Below are positions 9,007 through 18,941 of a stretch of 64,000 bases of DNA, piece by piece. The position numbers were made by a program, and so were the translations under genes. Each line of letters starts with the position of its first letter. Position 1 is the first letter of the stretch. The stretch is from positions 1 through 64,000 of the forward strand of contig JAEEJS010000032.1 in the NCBI GenBank assembly GCA_016282015.1, in the 5' to 3' direction. A model generated the notes under the pieces. It was given only the letters and a program-made list of their open reading frames with translations. It had not been told where the DNA came from and did not search any database. This DNA comes from Bacteroidales bacterium (lineage in GTDB: Bacteria; Bacteroidota; Bacteroidia; Bacteroidales; F082).

Positions 9007-10074
9007 ATGAAAGCTCAACAAAAAGAAAAAGTCATCTGTGGAATACAGCAGGTAGGCATAGGGGTCGAGGACCTCATGACAGCCTGGAAGTGGTACAACA
9101 AACATCTCAACATCCGCATGAAGGTAGTCGACGACGACGGAGTGGCGGAGCGAATGCTGCCTTACACAGGCGGAAAACCTCAGCCCAGACATGCATTTCT
9201 GGCATTGGCCGAGCGCGGTGGCGGCGGTTTCGAGATTTGGCAGCCTAAAGGCCGTAAGGTGGTTTACCCCAAAGAGCCTCTACGCATAGGCGACTATGGC
9301 ATTAACATCTGCAAGGTGAAATGTCCGGATGTCAAGAAGGCGTTTGACTACTACAAAAACAACGGCATCAATGTTCTGAGTGAAATAAACGTCTCCCCTC
9401 TCGGCATTGAGCATTTTTACATTCAAGACCCTTGGGGCAATGTGTTTGAGATTGAAAAAGACGACTACATATTCATGAATGTGGACCTTCTGACCGGAGG
9501 CTCAAACGGTGCAGTGTTAGGCGTATCGGACATGGAGAAGTCAATAGAGTTTTACAGCAAGCTCCTCGATTACGACATAGTGGCTTTCGATAAGACAGAC
9601 GTTTTTGAAGACCTCAAATGCTTAAACGGCGGCAACTGCAAAGTGCGTCGCGTGGAACTGAAGCGCTCCAAGCCGATAATGGGACCTCTGAGCGACATTA
9701 TGGGACCTTCACATCTGGAGTTGATTCAGAATTTCGAGATTGAGGCTCACAAGACTCTCGAAGGCCGTTGGTGGGGCGACCCGGGCTTCATACATCTGTG
9801 CTTCGACATCCGCAATATGGAGAAGATACGCGAGGAAGCCAAGGCTCTGGGCCACGACTTTGTGTGCGACAGCGGCGACAATTTCGACATGGGCAATGCA
9901 AACGGACGTTTCACTTACGTGGAAGACCCTGACGGAGCTCTCATAGAGTTTGTGGAAACATTCAAAATTCCGCTCTTCAAGGGCATAGGGCTCAGCCTCA
10001 AGAAAAGAGACGACTACAAGCCTCTCCCGAGATGGATTACCAAGGCATTCCGCTTTACACGCGAGGTGTTTTAA
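9007..10074 (+). CDS. VOC-family protein with two glyoxalase-like modules
   Basis: IQQVGIGVEDLMTAWKWYNKHL...FYIQDPWGNVFEIE and GVSDMEKSIEFYSKLLDYD...YVEDPDGALIEFVE. Confidence 0.85.
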   Translation: MKAQQKEKVICGIQQVGIGVEDLMTAWKWYNKHLNIRMKVVDDDGVAERMLPYTGGKPQPRHAFLALAERGGGGFEIWQPKGRKVVYPKEPLRIGDYGINICKVKCPDVKKAFDYYKNNGINVLSEINVSPLGIEHFYIQDPWGNVFEIEKDDYIFMNVDLLTGGSNGAVLGVSDMEKSIEFYSKLLDYDIVAFDKTDVFEDLKCLNGGNCKVRRVELKRSKPIMGPLSDIMGPSHLELIQNFEIEAHKTLEGRWWGDPGFIHLCFDIRNMEKIREEAKALGHDFVCDSGDNFDMGNANGRFTYVEDPDGALIEFVETFKIPLFKGIGLSLKKRDDYKPLPRWITKAFRFTREVF

Positions 10075-10080
10075 TAAAAC

Positions 10081-10110
10081 AGAAAAGGCTTCCGAACGGA
10101 AGCCTTTTCT
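10081..10110. terminator. Bidirectional rho-independent terminator
   Basis: agaaaaggcttcc-gaac-ggaagccttttct between convergent genes. Confidence 0.87.
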
Positions 10111-10129
10111 ATTTGTATTTCATTAGCGA

Positions 10130-10639
10130 TTAAAGACCGAGCTTTGCCTTGACATCGGCTGTGATGTCGATGGCGGTGTCACCTATTGAAAGGATGACGG
10201 TCTTTTCGAATACGTATGCCATACCTTTAGCCTTCACCACATCGTCTATAGCTTTCTTAATCTTGTCGAGCATAGGCTTTGACAGCTCTTCCTGTTTGGC
10301 TGCGAAGTCTGATTCGGCATTGTTCTGGAAGTCCTGAATACGGCCCTGGAGGTCGACGATTTCCTTTTCTTTTGACTGACGAAGGATATTCGACATTGTG
10401 GCTGAGTTAGCCTCATAGTCTCTCAATTTGTTCTGATATTCGGTTGCCATAGCCTGAAGCTCAGCCTGAAGTTCACCGTAGTAAGCCTGCAAATCCTGCT
10501 GAATCTTTGCACTCTCCGGCATCATGTCAATGATGCTCTGTGAGTCAACATAACCGATTTTCTGTCCCTGTGCATTGGCGCCAAAACTGATACCGAGTGC
10601 CAACACCATTAAAACCAATACTTTAGTTAATCTTTTCAT
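10130..10639 (-). CDS. OmpH/Skp-family periplasmic chaperone
   Basis: IGYVDSQSIIDMMPE..., coiled-coil, VFEKTVILS..DIT. Confidence 0.9.
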   Translation of the reverse strand: MKRLTKVLVLMVLALGISFGANAQGQKIGYVDSQSIIDMMPESAKIQQDLQAYYGELQAELQAMATEYQNKLRDYEANSATMSNILRQSKEKEIVDLQGRIQDFQNNAESDFAAKQEELSKPMLDKIKKAIDDVVKAKGMAYVFEKTVILSIGDTAIDITADVKAKLGL

Positions 10640-10675
10640 TTCTATTTAATTTTAATTATTCTCTCAATTTTGCTG

Positions 10676-10683
10676 CAAAGATA
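10676..10683 (-). promoter_or_regulatory. -7 element TATCTTTG for the distal skp gene
   Basis: Minus-strand TATCTTTG in the 87-bp gap between the two ompH genes. Confidence 0.5.
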
Positions 10684-10726
10684 GTATTTTTTTCATTAAC
10701 AGTGGAAATAATTTTCCCGCAGCAGT

Positions 10727-11401
10727 TTATTTCTTTCTTTCATCTTCAGCGCCTTTAGGCGTTCTTGGCTCCGACTTTTTGTTGCCGCTTCCGCTGCCTG
10801 CCGAGCCACTGGCTACGTTTGAACGCTTTCTATCCTGACGGCGAACGGTCTGCATCACATTGCCTATCTCGTCCAGAACGTCATCGCTGATGTCGAACTT
10901 GTCGTTACAATACAAAATGGTGGTGCCGGCTGCTTTGTCAAGCACGAAAGCATAGTTCTTAATCTGCGCGACTTGAGTTATGGCATTGTAAATCTTTTCC
11001 TGAATAGGCTGTATCAGCTCGACTCGCTTGGTGAAGAGCTCTCCGTCCGGGCCGAAATACTGCATCTGAAGAGCGGCTATTTCCTGCTCCTTGGCAGCGA
11101 TAGCGGCTTCCTTTCTGTTTTTCATGTCGTCAGAAAGCAGCACCGATTCGGTCTGGTAATCGCGAACCATCTTATCAAGTTTGTTGCGCAATGCCTTGAT
11201 CTCATTCTCCCATGCTACCGACATCTGGTTGATTTCCTCCTGTGCATCGCCGTATTCAGGGATGTTTTGTAGTATATAATCAGTGTCGATGTAAGCTATC
11301 CTCTGGTTACCCTGAGCCTGGACTTTGCCCAATCCCAGAATCATACAGAATGCGAACAATAAAATTGATGTTTTTGTCTTCATATTTCTTAATTTATTCA
11401 T
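10727..11401 (-). CDS. OmpH/Skp-family periplasmic chaperone (longer paralogue; start possibly 11383)
   Basis: IAYIDTDYILQNIPEYGDAQEEI...; signal peptide. Confidence 0.9.
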   Translation of the reverse strand: MNKLRNMKTKTSILLFAFCMILGLGKVQAQGNQRIAYIDTDYILQNIPEYGDAQEEINQMSVAWENEIKALRNKLDKMVRDYQTESVLLSDDMKNRKEAAIAAKEQEIAALQMQYFGPDGELFTKRVELIQPIQEKIYNAITQVAQIKNYAFVLDKAAGTTILYCNDKFDISDDVLDEIGNVMQTVRRQDRKRSNVASGSAGSGSGNKKSEPRTPKGAEDERKK

Positions 11402-11403
11402 TT

Positions 11404-14061
11404 TTAATCTATTGAACCTCCAATCGAGAAGTGGAACTGGCTACCCGCAGCGTCTGTAACGCCTGGGACCTTGTCGAAGCCATAACCCCAGTCAAGACCG
11501 AGCATACCGAACATCGGCAGGTATATTCTGACGCCCATACCAGCCGAACGGTAAAGGTCGAACGGGTTGAACTTGTCGAACCCGAGCCAGCAGTTACCAG
11601 CTTCCACAAAGGTGAGAGCGTAGATTGTTGCCGATGGGTTAAGTGACAGGGGGTATCTGAGCTCCATAGTGTATTTTGCAAAGACATTACCGCCTTGGTT
11701 GTCGTTGACAGTATAGTTAGGCGTCAAAGAGTTGTTGGCATAACCTCTCATGCCTATGAGCTCACGTCCGTCAAAATTGTAAGCACCTGTCAAACCGTCA
11801 CCACCTAGACAGAAACGCTGGAACGGTGTGATTCCGATATCAGGATTGTAGTAACCCAGCAAGCCGAAGCGGGCACGCGTCATCAACACCAGTTTGTCAG
11901 CCAGTTCGGTATAGATGGCAGCCTTGAATTTCCACTTGTGGAACTCCACCCAGTGGAACATTGCATCCTCCCTCTCGTCTTCATCCGGATACTTGGCTTT
12001 GTAGTCTACGTCGTTGAACAGAGAATACGGTGGTGTAAGCTCCAACGACAGCACAAACTCCGATCCGAAGCGAGGGTAAATCGGGTTGCTGGTTGAGTTA
12101 CGGCCGAATGTGATGTTATATCCGATAAGGTTGAAGTTACCGTTACCGGTACCGAAATTGAATATGGTCTTGTAGTTATCCAGCTGATACTGGATCAAGT
12201 TGATACCGTTGTAAAGGGTAAAATAGTCATCAGGCCATTTCAGACGTGTGCCTATACCCACTGAAACACCTGTCTGCATGAAGTATCCGGTAACTGAGGT
12301 TCTATTGTTACGGTAAGTTGAATGATAAAATGATACCGTGAGTGCATTAGGCTTCTTGCCGCCCAGCCATGGCTCAGTAAAGGTTACACCATAATTAATA
12401 TATGTGGTACCGTAAGTCTGAATCCTGAACGAAAGTTTCTGTCCGTCACCTGCCGGGATAGGTTTCCATGCGTCTTTTTTGAAGACGTTACGAAGCGAAA
12501 CGTTGTTGAGGTTAAGACCGAGCGAAAGCATCAGTCGGTTGTAGCCCCATCCGGCAGACAGCTCAACCTGGTCGTTAGGTGTCTCTTCCACTATGTAGTT
12601 GATGTCGACTGTGCCGTCGGAAGGATCCGGCTGAATGTCCGGCAGCAGCTTTTCAGCGTTGAAATACTGCAAAGCCGAGAGTTCGCGTACGGTTCTAATG
12701 ATATCGCTACGGCTGTACAATTGTCCCGGTCTTGTATACATTTCGCGGACTATAATCTTGTCGTTGGTCTTGGTGTTGCCCTTGACAGTCACGCGTTTGA
12801 TGGTAGCCTGATCGCCTTCCACCATTCTCATTTCAAGGTCGATGGTGTCGTTCTCCACTCTCACCTCAACAGGTTCGACACGGAAGAACAGATAACCGTC
12901 ATCCATGTATAGAGATGAGATGTCGTATCCGCCTTCAGTATAGGTCAGGTTTTTCTCCAGAAGATCCTGGTTGTAGACATCGCCCTTGCGTATGCCAAGC
13001 ACCTTGTTGAGAGTGGCTGTGTCGTACTTGGTATTGCCCACCCAGGTGATCTTACCGAAGTAATATTTGTCTCCCTCGCTGATATCAAGTGCGATGCCTA
13101 TGTTTTTATCGTCCATCACATACACCGAATCTCTGACGATTTTAGCGTCACGATAACCTTTTTCGTTGTATTTCTTGATAATAAGCTCTTTATCTACCTC
13201 ATAGTTGTCTTTGTTGAAACGTGAAGCTTTGAAGATACGCGGACGGACGTATTCTGTAACGTACTCTATGAGTTCTGTCTCAGCTTCCACAGGTTTCAGA
13301 GTGATAAGATCCCAAACTGTGTTAACCACTGTGGCTCCCAATGGGCGCAGCGGGTCGAATTTGCCACGGCGCTTTGTATCTTTCATAGCTGAACGCACTT
13401 GCAAGTCGCTCAACACTTCATTATTGTTGATCACAATCTCACCTATGCGGACCTTGTGCTTCTTATCAACACTGATGATGAGGCTTACATAATTGTTCAT
13501 GGTTGTGTCGGGCACAGATGCGATTTTAACTTCGGCGTTTAAATAACCCTTGTCGGCAAAGTAATTCTTAATGATACGCTCGGTCTTGTTGTAAGTGTGC
13601 TCTGTTGCCACATCTCCACGGGTGATATTGATTTTCTTTCTGACATCCTCGGCCTCAGACTTCTTGAAACCCTTGAATGAGAACTTGCTGATACGGGGTC
13701 TTTCCTTCATGTCGATGTTAAGGAATATCTTGCCCGCAACCTTTTGAGTATAAGTTATCTGAATATCTTCGAAGAGTCCCTGTTCCCACAATTTCTTGAT
13801 GGCGTTTGTTATCTTGTCACCTGGCACCTTCACTGTCATACCCACATTGAGTCCGGAAAGCATAACCACTACGGCAGGGTCGACATACTGCACACCTGTC
13901 ACGGTAATACCGCCAATCTCATATTCCCGAGGGAAAGAATAATCAACCTCAGAAAGGTCGTTGCCGACCTGAACCTGTGCGTTGGACACCAAACCTGTCG
14001 CAATGAAAGTCATAAACAACAGGGCTGTGGTCAAAAATTTATATCTCTTCAAAAACGTCAT
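11404..14061 (-). CDS. bamA: Outer-membrane protein assembly factor BamA
   Basis: Five POTRA-like repeats and C-terminal Omp85 barrel (GLGVAPS/VRGY-type RELIGMRGYANNSL). Confidence 0.95.
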   Translation of the reverse strand: MTFLKRYKFLTTALLFMTFIATGLVSNAQVQVGNDLSEVDYSFPREYEIGGITVTGVQYVDPAVVVMLSGLNVGMTVKVPGDKITNAIKKLWEQGLFEDIQITYTQKVAGKIFLNIDMKERPRISKFSFKGFKKSEAEDVRKKINITRGDVATEHTYNKTERIIKNYFADKGYLNAEVKIASVPDTTMNNYVSLIISVDKKHKVRIGEIVINNNEVLSDLQVRSAMKDTKRRGKFDPLRPLGATVVNTVWDLITLKPVEAETELIEYVTEYVRPRIFKASRFNKDNYEVDKELIIKKYNEKGYRDAKIVRDSVYVMDDKNIGIALDISEGDKYYFGKITWVGNTKYDTATLNKVLGIRKGDVYNQDLLEKNLTYTEGGYDISSLYMDDGYLFFRVEPVEVRVENDTIDLEMRMVEGDQATIKRVTVKGNTKTNDKIIVREMYTRPGQLYSRSDIIRTVRELSALQYFNAEKLLPDIQPDPSDGTVDINYIVEETPNDQVELSAGWGYNRLMLSLGLNLNNVSLRNVFKKDAWKPIPAGDGQKLSFRIQTYGTTYINYGVTFTEPWLGGKKPNALTVSFYHSTYRNNRTSVTGYFMQTGVSVGIGTRLKWPDDYFTLYNGINLIQYQLDNYKTIFNFGTGNGNFNLIGYNITFGRNSTSNPIYPRFGSEFVLSLELTPPYSLFNDVDYKAKYPDEDEREDAMFHWVEFHKWKFKAAIYTELADKLVLMTRARFGLLGYYNPDIGITPFQRFCLGGDGLTGAYNFDGRELIGMRGYANNSLTPNYTVNDNQGGNVFAKYTMELRYPLSLNPSATIYALTFVEAGNCWLGFDKFNPFDLYRSAGMGVRIYLPMFGMLGLDWGYGFDKVPGVTDAAGSQFHFSIGGSID

Positions 14062-14064
14062 TGT

Positions 14065-14814
14065 CTACTTCTTAATTTGTTCACTTGTCTTGCCGAATCT
14101 GCGTTCGCGTGTCTGATAATCGATAATTGCCTCGTATAAGTCTTCCTTCGTGAAGTCAGGCCAGAATTTTTTTGTAAAATAAAGCTCGGAATAAGCTATC
14201 TGCCATAACAGATAATTGCTGATACGCTCCTCGCCGCTGGTGCGGATAAGCAGATCGGGATCGGGCATACCGGCCGTGGCCAGATGTCGGCTAACCGTGG
14301 TCTCATCAATATCTTCCGGACGGATAGTGCCGTTTTTCACCTCTTCAGCTATATCCCTGACGGCCTTGGTCAACTCCCATCTTGACGAATAACTCAAGCA
14401 AAGAGTCAAAGTCATGCGGGTGTTGTTTTTAGTATTGTCGATGGCATACATCAATGCCTCGTACTGAGACTTAGGCAGTCGTTTCAAATCGCCTATGGCG
14501 TTGAGCCGGATATTGTTGTCGTTCAAGGTTTTGAGTTCGTTTTTCAAAGCCGAGGTGAGCAACGCCATCAAAGCGTCAACCTCCATGGAGGAGCGGTTCC
14601 AGTTTTCTGTGGAGAATGCGTACAAGGTAAGATATTTCACTCCAAGTTCAGCGCAAGCTTCGGTAGTGGCACGCACAGCATCTACGCCATGCTGATGTCC
14701 GAATACACGCATCCTGCCCTGCTGCTTAGCCCAGCGTCCGTTGCCGTCCATGATTACAGCTATATGCTGCGGCAGACGCTCCATGATAATCTTATCTTTC
14801 AAACTCTCCATCAA
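14065..14814 (-). CDS. uppS: Isoprenyl transferase (undecaprenyl diphosphate synthase)
   Basis: [54 protein letters not shown]. Confidence 0.97.
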   Translation of the reverse strand: MMESLKDKIIMERLPQHIAVIMDGNGRWAKQQGRMRVFGHQHGVDAVRATTEACAELGVKYLTLYAFSTENWNRSSMEVDALMALLTSALKNELKTLNDNNIRLNAIGDLKRLPKSQYEALMYAIDNTKNNTRMTLTLCLSYSSRWELTKAVRDIAEEVKNGTIRPEDIDETTVSRHLATAGMPDPDLLIRTSGEERISNYLLWQIAYSELYFTKKFWPDFTKEDLYEAIIDYQTRERRFGKTSEQIKK

Positions 14815-15656
14815 TTGTAATTTTTATATCTTTCTCTTTTGTTACAGTCATTTCCGTTAGGCAGGTTGAACTTGTATGTCATCGAAAGGTTCAGATAACC
14901 GTACCAGTCGTAGTCGTTTGCACTGCCTCTCTGTATATACGGCGAGCCGTTGCTAAACCCTGTAGGGTCACTATAGGCATTGTTTTGCAACGGATAATAG
15001 GAATGACAATCGTCAAGCCAGTCTGTCAAAGCAAGGTCCCAACGCCATTCCAATGCCAAGCCTATGCGCCTGGACAGGCTGTATTTAGCTCCTATGCCAA
15101 ACGGTATTGAGACTGCCACTTTGCTGTACTTGGCATTTCCGTTATTAATGTTGTCTTCCAAAGTGCCGTTGTTGTCGTTATAGCCGCTGACGTCAGTCAG
15201 CACGTTGCACAACTCAGTGCCGTCTTCAGCTTTGGGATTAAACATAAGCACCGAAATGCCTCCGAAAAGGTAAGGCGTCAATCCGTTGCGTTTGCTTCCG
15301 GTGAAATAATCGAGGAAGTTAAATTCAGCCACTAAGGCTACATCGTGCACGTTGTTAGTGAATGACAATCCGCGCTCAGGTCTGTAACCGGATTCCTTGT
15401 CACTGCCGGCAAGCTGCAGGTTGGAATAGGCCAGACGGAAAGCCCAACGGGTACCGCCGTAGAATCTCACCAGAACTCCCCAGCCCAATTTGCTCTGATT
15501 GAACGGTTTTTTAGGGTTGATATCGCCCATGTAGTACGACAATCCGATCGAACCGCCTACTTCCATGACTTGGGCGCATGCCTCCTTTTGAGCAAAAAAT
15601 TGCCCTCCGAAAAAGATAATTAACGCAACTACACTAAACTTTCTTAAAATTTTCAT
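14811..15656 (-). CDS. DUF6089-type outer-membrane beta-barrel protein
   Basis: Signal peptide, [41 protein letters not shown]. Confidence 0.75.
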   Translation of the reverse strand: MKILRKFSVVALIIFFGGQFFAQKEACAQVMEVGGSIGLSYYMGDINPKKPFNQSKLGWGVLVRFYGGTRWAFRLAYSNLQLAGSDKESGYRPERGLSFTNNVHDVALVAEFNFLDYFTGSKRNGLTPYLFGGISVLMFNPKAEDGTELCNVLTDVSGYNDNNGTLEDNINNGNAKYSKVAVSIPFGIGAKYSLSRRIGLALEWRWDLALTDWLDDCHSYYPLQNNAYSDPTGFSNGSPYIQRGSANDYDWYGYLNLSMTYKFNLPNGNDCNKRERYKNYN

Positions 15657-15755
15657 TCGTCTAATTTTTCTTCTCTCTTGATAGTCAGCCTTTTAAATTT
15701 AACCCTAATAAAACGACAAATTTACATTTTTATTTAATAATTATGTAAAAAATTT

Positions 15756-16574
15756 TCAATTTCTGACATCATTGCCCCAAAGGAGCTTATTTCGGATTGC
15801 TGAGAAGAAATCTTTATCGGGCAGTTTCACCATATTGAAGCTGAAGTCAGCCTTCCTGATTTCAAGCTCCAAGTGCTTGTCTACCAACCTACTGCGTGAG
15901 TCCAAGCTAAGCGAATACTCGTCGCAACGGCCGTCCACTTTAATCTTCACCACGCTATTGCCAGAGATGACAATGGGGCGCACGCTCAGATTGTGAGCCG
16001 ATATTGGAGTTATGAGGAAACTGTCATTGTTTGGTGCAACTATAGGGCCGCCCACGCTAAGCGAATAAGCCGTGGAACCTGTTGGAGTGGCGAAAATGAG
16101 TCCGTCTGCCCAGTAGGTGTTGAGCAGTTTGTCGTCTACAAACACCTGTATCACTATGAGACTGCTGCCGTCCTTGCGCATTATGCTCATTTCGTTGAGG
16201 GCGTAGTTGATACCGTTGAACAGCTGCTCCTGCCCCACCAGCTTTACCAATGAGCGTTTCTCTATCTCGTAATCGCCGCTCAGGATTTTATGCACTGCAC
16301 CTAAGGTCTCGTCAGGTGCCACGCCCGATAGAAAGCCCAGACGTCCGGTGTTGATGCCAAGCACAGGAATGCCGCTGTCGCGTACCAATTCCACAGTGTC
16401 GAGCATGGTGCCGTCACCTCCAAACGAGAACAGCATGTCGACCTTGCCTTTAAGCTGTTCGTATGAGTTGAACTTCACCGTTTCGACGCCAGCGCCGTGC
16501 AAAACGTCGAGAACCTCTTTCATGAGGCCTTCATAATCAGGATCAAATGTCCTTCCATATAATGCTATTCTCAT
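15756..16574 (-). CDS. nadK: NAD kinase
   Basis: GGDGTMLDTV, LGINTGRLGFL, TPTGSTAYSLSVGGPIV. Confidence 0.95.
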   Translation of the reverse strand: MRIALYGRTFDPDYEGLMKEVLDVLHGAGVETVKFNSYEQLKGKVDMLFSFGGDGTMLDTVELVRDSGIPVLGINTGRLGFLSGVAPDETLGAVHKILSGDYEIEKRSLVKLVGQEQLFNGINYALNEMSIMRKDGSSLIVIQVFVDDKLLNTYWADGLIFATPTGSTAYSLSVGGPIVAPNNDSFLITPISAHNLSVRPIVISGNSVVKIKVDGRCDEYSLSLDSRSRLVDKHLELEIRKADFSFNMVKLPDKDFFSAIRNKLLWGNDVRN

Positions 16575-16592
16575 AACGTTATAATTTTCAAT

Positions 16593-17978
16593 TTATATTG
16601 GTGCCACAAGATGCACAAAGAAACCCGTCTCGCCCAAAGAATTGATACCGTACTCAAAACGGAAAACCTTATCGTAATATGTAACGAGGTCTATGCCCAC
16701 TCCCGTACCGTAAATAAACTCATTGGCTATGCGAGTGGAGAAACCGTCCGGAATAGGCACATTCCAAGTGTAAGCGCAATCGAAAAACAAGTTGGCGTAA
16801 AGAGCCAGGTGTATTTTGCCGAATCTGTCGTTTTTGATGAGTGGCAGGTGTCCGGTAACCGGCTTCAATATCGCGAATTTCAAGTTATTCTTGATAATGG
16901 CATAATTCAAAGCGTCCACCACATAAAGGTCGAAGGTTCGGACGTAGTCATTCCTGTATCCCAACCCCTGCGACAGGAAATACGGCGCCTTATTGCTGTC
17001 GGACAACTTGGCCGTCAGATTGGATGCCCAGTAAAAACGGCCGATTACAGGAGTGTACCAGTCAGCAGTCAACTTGCCGTAAAACAGATTGGGCGCATAA
17101 TCGAAGAGGCCCAAGCCTATCTTGGTCAGTTCGAATTCCAGATAATGTCCGTCGAGCGGATAGTTATGGTCGTCACGATAGTCGTTTTTGAACATAGCCG
17201 AGAGCGTAAAATACTGAAAACGAGTACCTTCAGGATTAGCAAAATCGGAATTCAGCTTCTGCAGACTGTCATTGAACGAACGGTTGTCGTAAGTCAGCTG
17301 CAAATACAAAGTGTTACGGTATCCAAAACGGTAATACGGCTCCAGAGAAGCGTAAAACGACTCATGCGCATATTCCGAGTCGCCTTTGAAATAAGTGACT
17401 TTGTCGTTTTGTGTGATGTATGCCACCTCCCTGTCGCGGGTGTAACCTATTGTGGATTTGACACCCAGCCTCTGTCTTTTGGTAAGATATGGAATATCGT
17501 AACTGACACCGTAATTCTGATTATAGCCGGCAATTATTGTCAGATCGAGTTCGTGCTTCAGACCCCACATATTGCCGTACACCAAGTCAAAGCCATAACT
17601 CAGACGGGTTATATCGTTAGCCTCGAACCACGAGCGCAAGTTCCTGTCGGCATAGGCCAGATACGGTATAGGCCATAGGTACCAGCGTTCCACCATACTG
17701 ATAGTCAGTTGCTTAGCCCATGGCCCATCGTCAACCCAATCGAAATCTACAAAATTGAATAATGAGGTATTCAACAGATTCTCACGGCTCTGTTTTACCA
17801 CCTCCATATCGCATATAGTGTCGCCTTCATGGAAGAGCATTTCCCTCTGAATTGTCGACAACTTGGTCACTTTATTGCCTTTAAGGGAGATCTTGGATAC
17901 AACGAAACAGTCGCTTTCCTGCTGCGCGAAAGCAGTGGAGAAGCAAAGGATGAGCAGTATCGTCAGCAGATTCTTCAT
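16593..17978 (-). CDS. Omp85-superfamily (POTRA plus barrel) outer-membrane protein
   Basis: ISLKGNKVTKLSTIQREMLFHEGDTI POTRA, C-terminal barrel. Confidence 0.8.
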   Translation of the reverse strand: MKNLLTILLILCFSTAFAQQESDCFVVSKISLKGNKVTKLSTIQREMLFHEGDTICDMEVVKQSRENLLNTSLFNFVDFDWVDDGPWAKQLTISMVERWYLWPIPYLAYADRNLRSWFEANDITRLSYGFDLVYGNMWGLKHELDLTIIAGYNQNYGVSYDIPYLTKRQRLGVKSTIGYTRDREVAYITQNDKVTYFKGDSEYAHESFYASLEPYYRFGYRNTLYLQLTYDNRSFNDSLQKLNSDFANPEGTRFQYFTLSAMFKNDYRDDHNYPLDGHYLEFELTKIGLGLFDYAPNLFYGKLTADWYTPVIGRFYWASNLTAKLSDSNKAPYFLSQGLGYRNDYVRTFDLYVVDALNYAIIKNNLKFAILKPVTGHLPLIKNDRFGKIHLALYANLFFDCAYTWNVPIPDGFSTRIANEFIYGTGVGIDLVTYYDKVFRFEYGINSLGETGFFVHLVAPI

Positions 17979-17983
17979 GGCAA

Positions 17984-18892
17984 TCAGTCATCCATCATGT
18001 TACAATAGTTTTCGTAGCGCCAGCCGGCGATAATATTCTTATCAACTGCCTCCTTGACTGCACAATGCGGTTCGTGGAGATGAGTGCAGTTGTTGAAATG
18101 GCAGTCATGCATCACGGCTCTCATCTCAGGAAAACGCTGAGCCAGAGTTTCTTTCTCCAGATCAAACAGAGCAAACTCCTTTATTCCAGGAGTGTCTATG
18201 ATAAATCCGCCGAAGCAGAGAGGGAACATCTGGGCGTAGGTAGTGGTATGTTTGCCTTTTTCGTGCACTTCCGAAATTTCGCCCACACGTACGTTCAAGT
18301 TAGGATCCAGACGGTTGACCAAAGCCGACTTTCCGACACCGGAATGGCCTGAAAACATGCTCATCTTGTCTTTCATCAACTCCTTGAGACGGTCACAATT
18401 GTATCCGGTTTTCGCAGATATCATAAACGACTGATAACCAATGCCATTGTATACCCGCATCAGCTCCTCAGCCGCCGCATTCTGCTCAGCGTCGTAGAGG
18501 TCACACTTGTTGAACACTATGATAACCGGTATGTGATATGCCTCGGCTGTCACCGTAAAACGGTCGATGAACCCTGTTGAAGTGCGCGGCTGCGCAATGG
18601 TTGCCACAAGTATTGCCTGGTCGACATTGGCCGCTATGATATGAGACTCCTTCGACAAATTGACCGACTTTCGTACTATCACATTGTTGCGTGGCAGAAT
18701 TTTGTCGATGACACAGGTTTCCTTATCACGTTCTTTCTCAAAATTGACTAGGTCGCCCACAGCCACAGGATTGGTGGTACGCAGTCCGTCGAGGCGGATT
18801 TTGCCACGGAGACGGCACATCAACACCTGGCCGGCATCGTCCTTGACGTCGTACCAGCTGCCTGTTGACTTGATGACTCTTCCTATAGGCAT
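17984..18892 (-). CDS. rsgA: Ribosome small-subunit-dependent GTPase A
   Basis: Circularly permuted GTPase: FNKCDLYD, GHSGVGKSALVNRL, DTPGIKEF; zinc site HDCHFNNCTHLHEPHCAV. Confidence 0.96.
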   Translation of the reverse strand: MPIGRVIKSTGSWYDVKDDAGQVLMCRLRGKIRLDGLRTTNPVAVGDLVNFEKERDKETCVIDKILPRNNVIVRKSVNLSKESHIIAANVDQAILVATIAQPRTSTGFIDRFTVTAEAYHIPVIIVFNKCDLYDAEQNAAAEELMRVYNGIGYQSFMISAKTGYNCDRLKELMKDKMSMFSGHSGVGKSALVNRLDPNLNVRVGEISEVHEKGKHTTTYAQMFPLCFGGFIIDTPGIKEFALFDLEKETLAQRFPEMRAVMHDCHFNNCTHLHEPHCAVKEAVDKNIIAGWRYENYCNMMDD

Positions 18893-18914
18893 GTCTGCAT
18901 CGAAAAATTCGGTG

Positions 18915-18922
18915 CAAAGGTA
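18915..18922 (-). promoter_or_regulatory. -7 element TACCTTTG upstream of rsgA
   Basis: Minus-strand TAnnTTTG about 23 bp upstream of the rsgA start. Confidence 0.5.
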
Positions 18923-18941
18923 GTGATTTTTATTGAATTAT

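Noticed and set aside
16611-17678. 355-aa plus-strand ORF
   Set aside because: Antisense to the convincing Omp85-like gene 16593-17978; no signal, domain or promoter. Codon-bias artefact.
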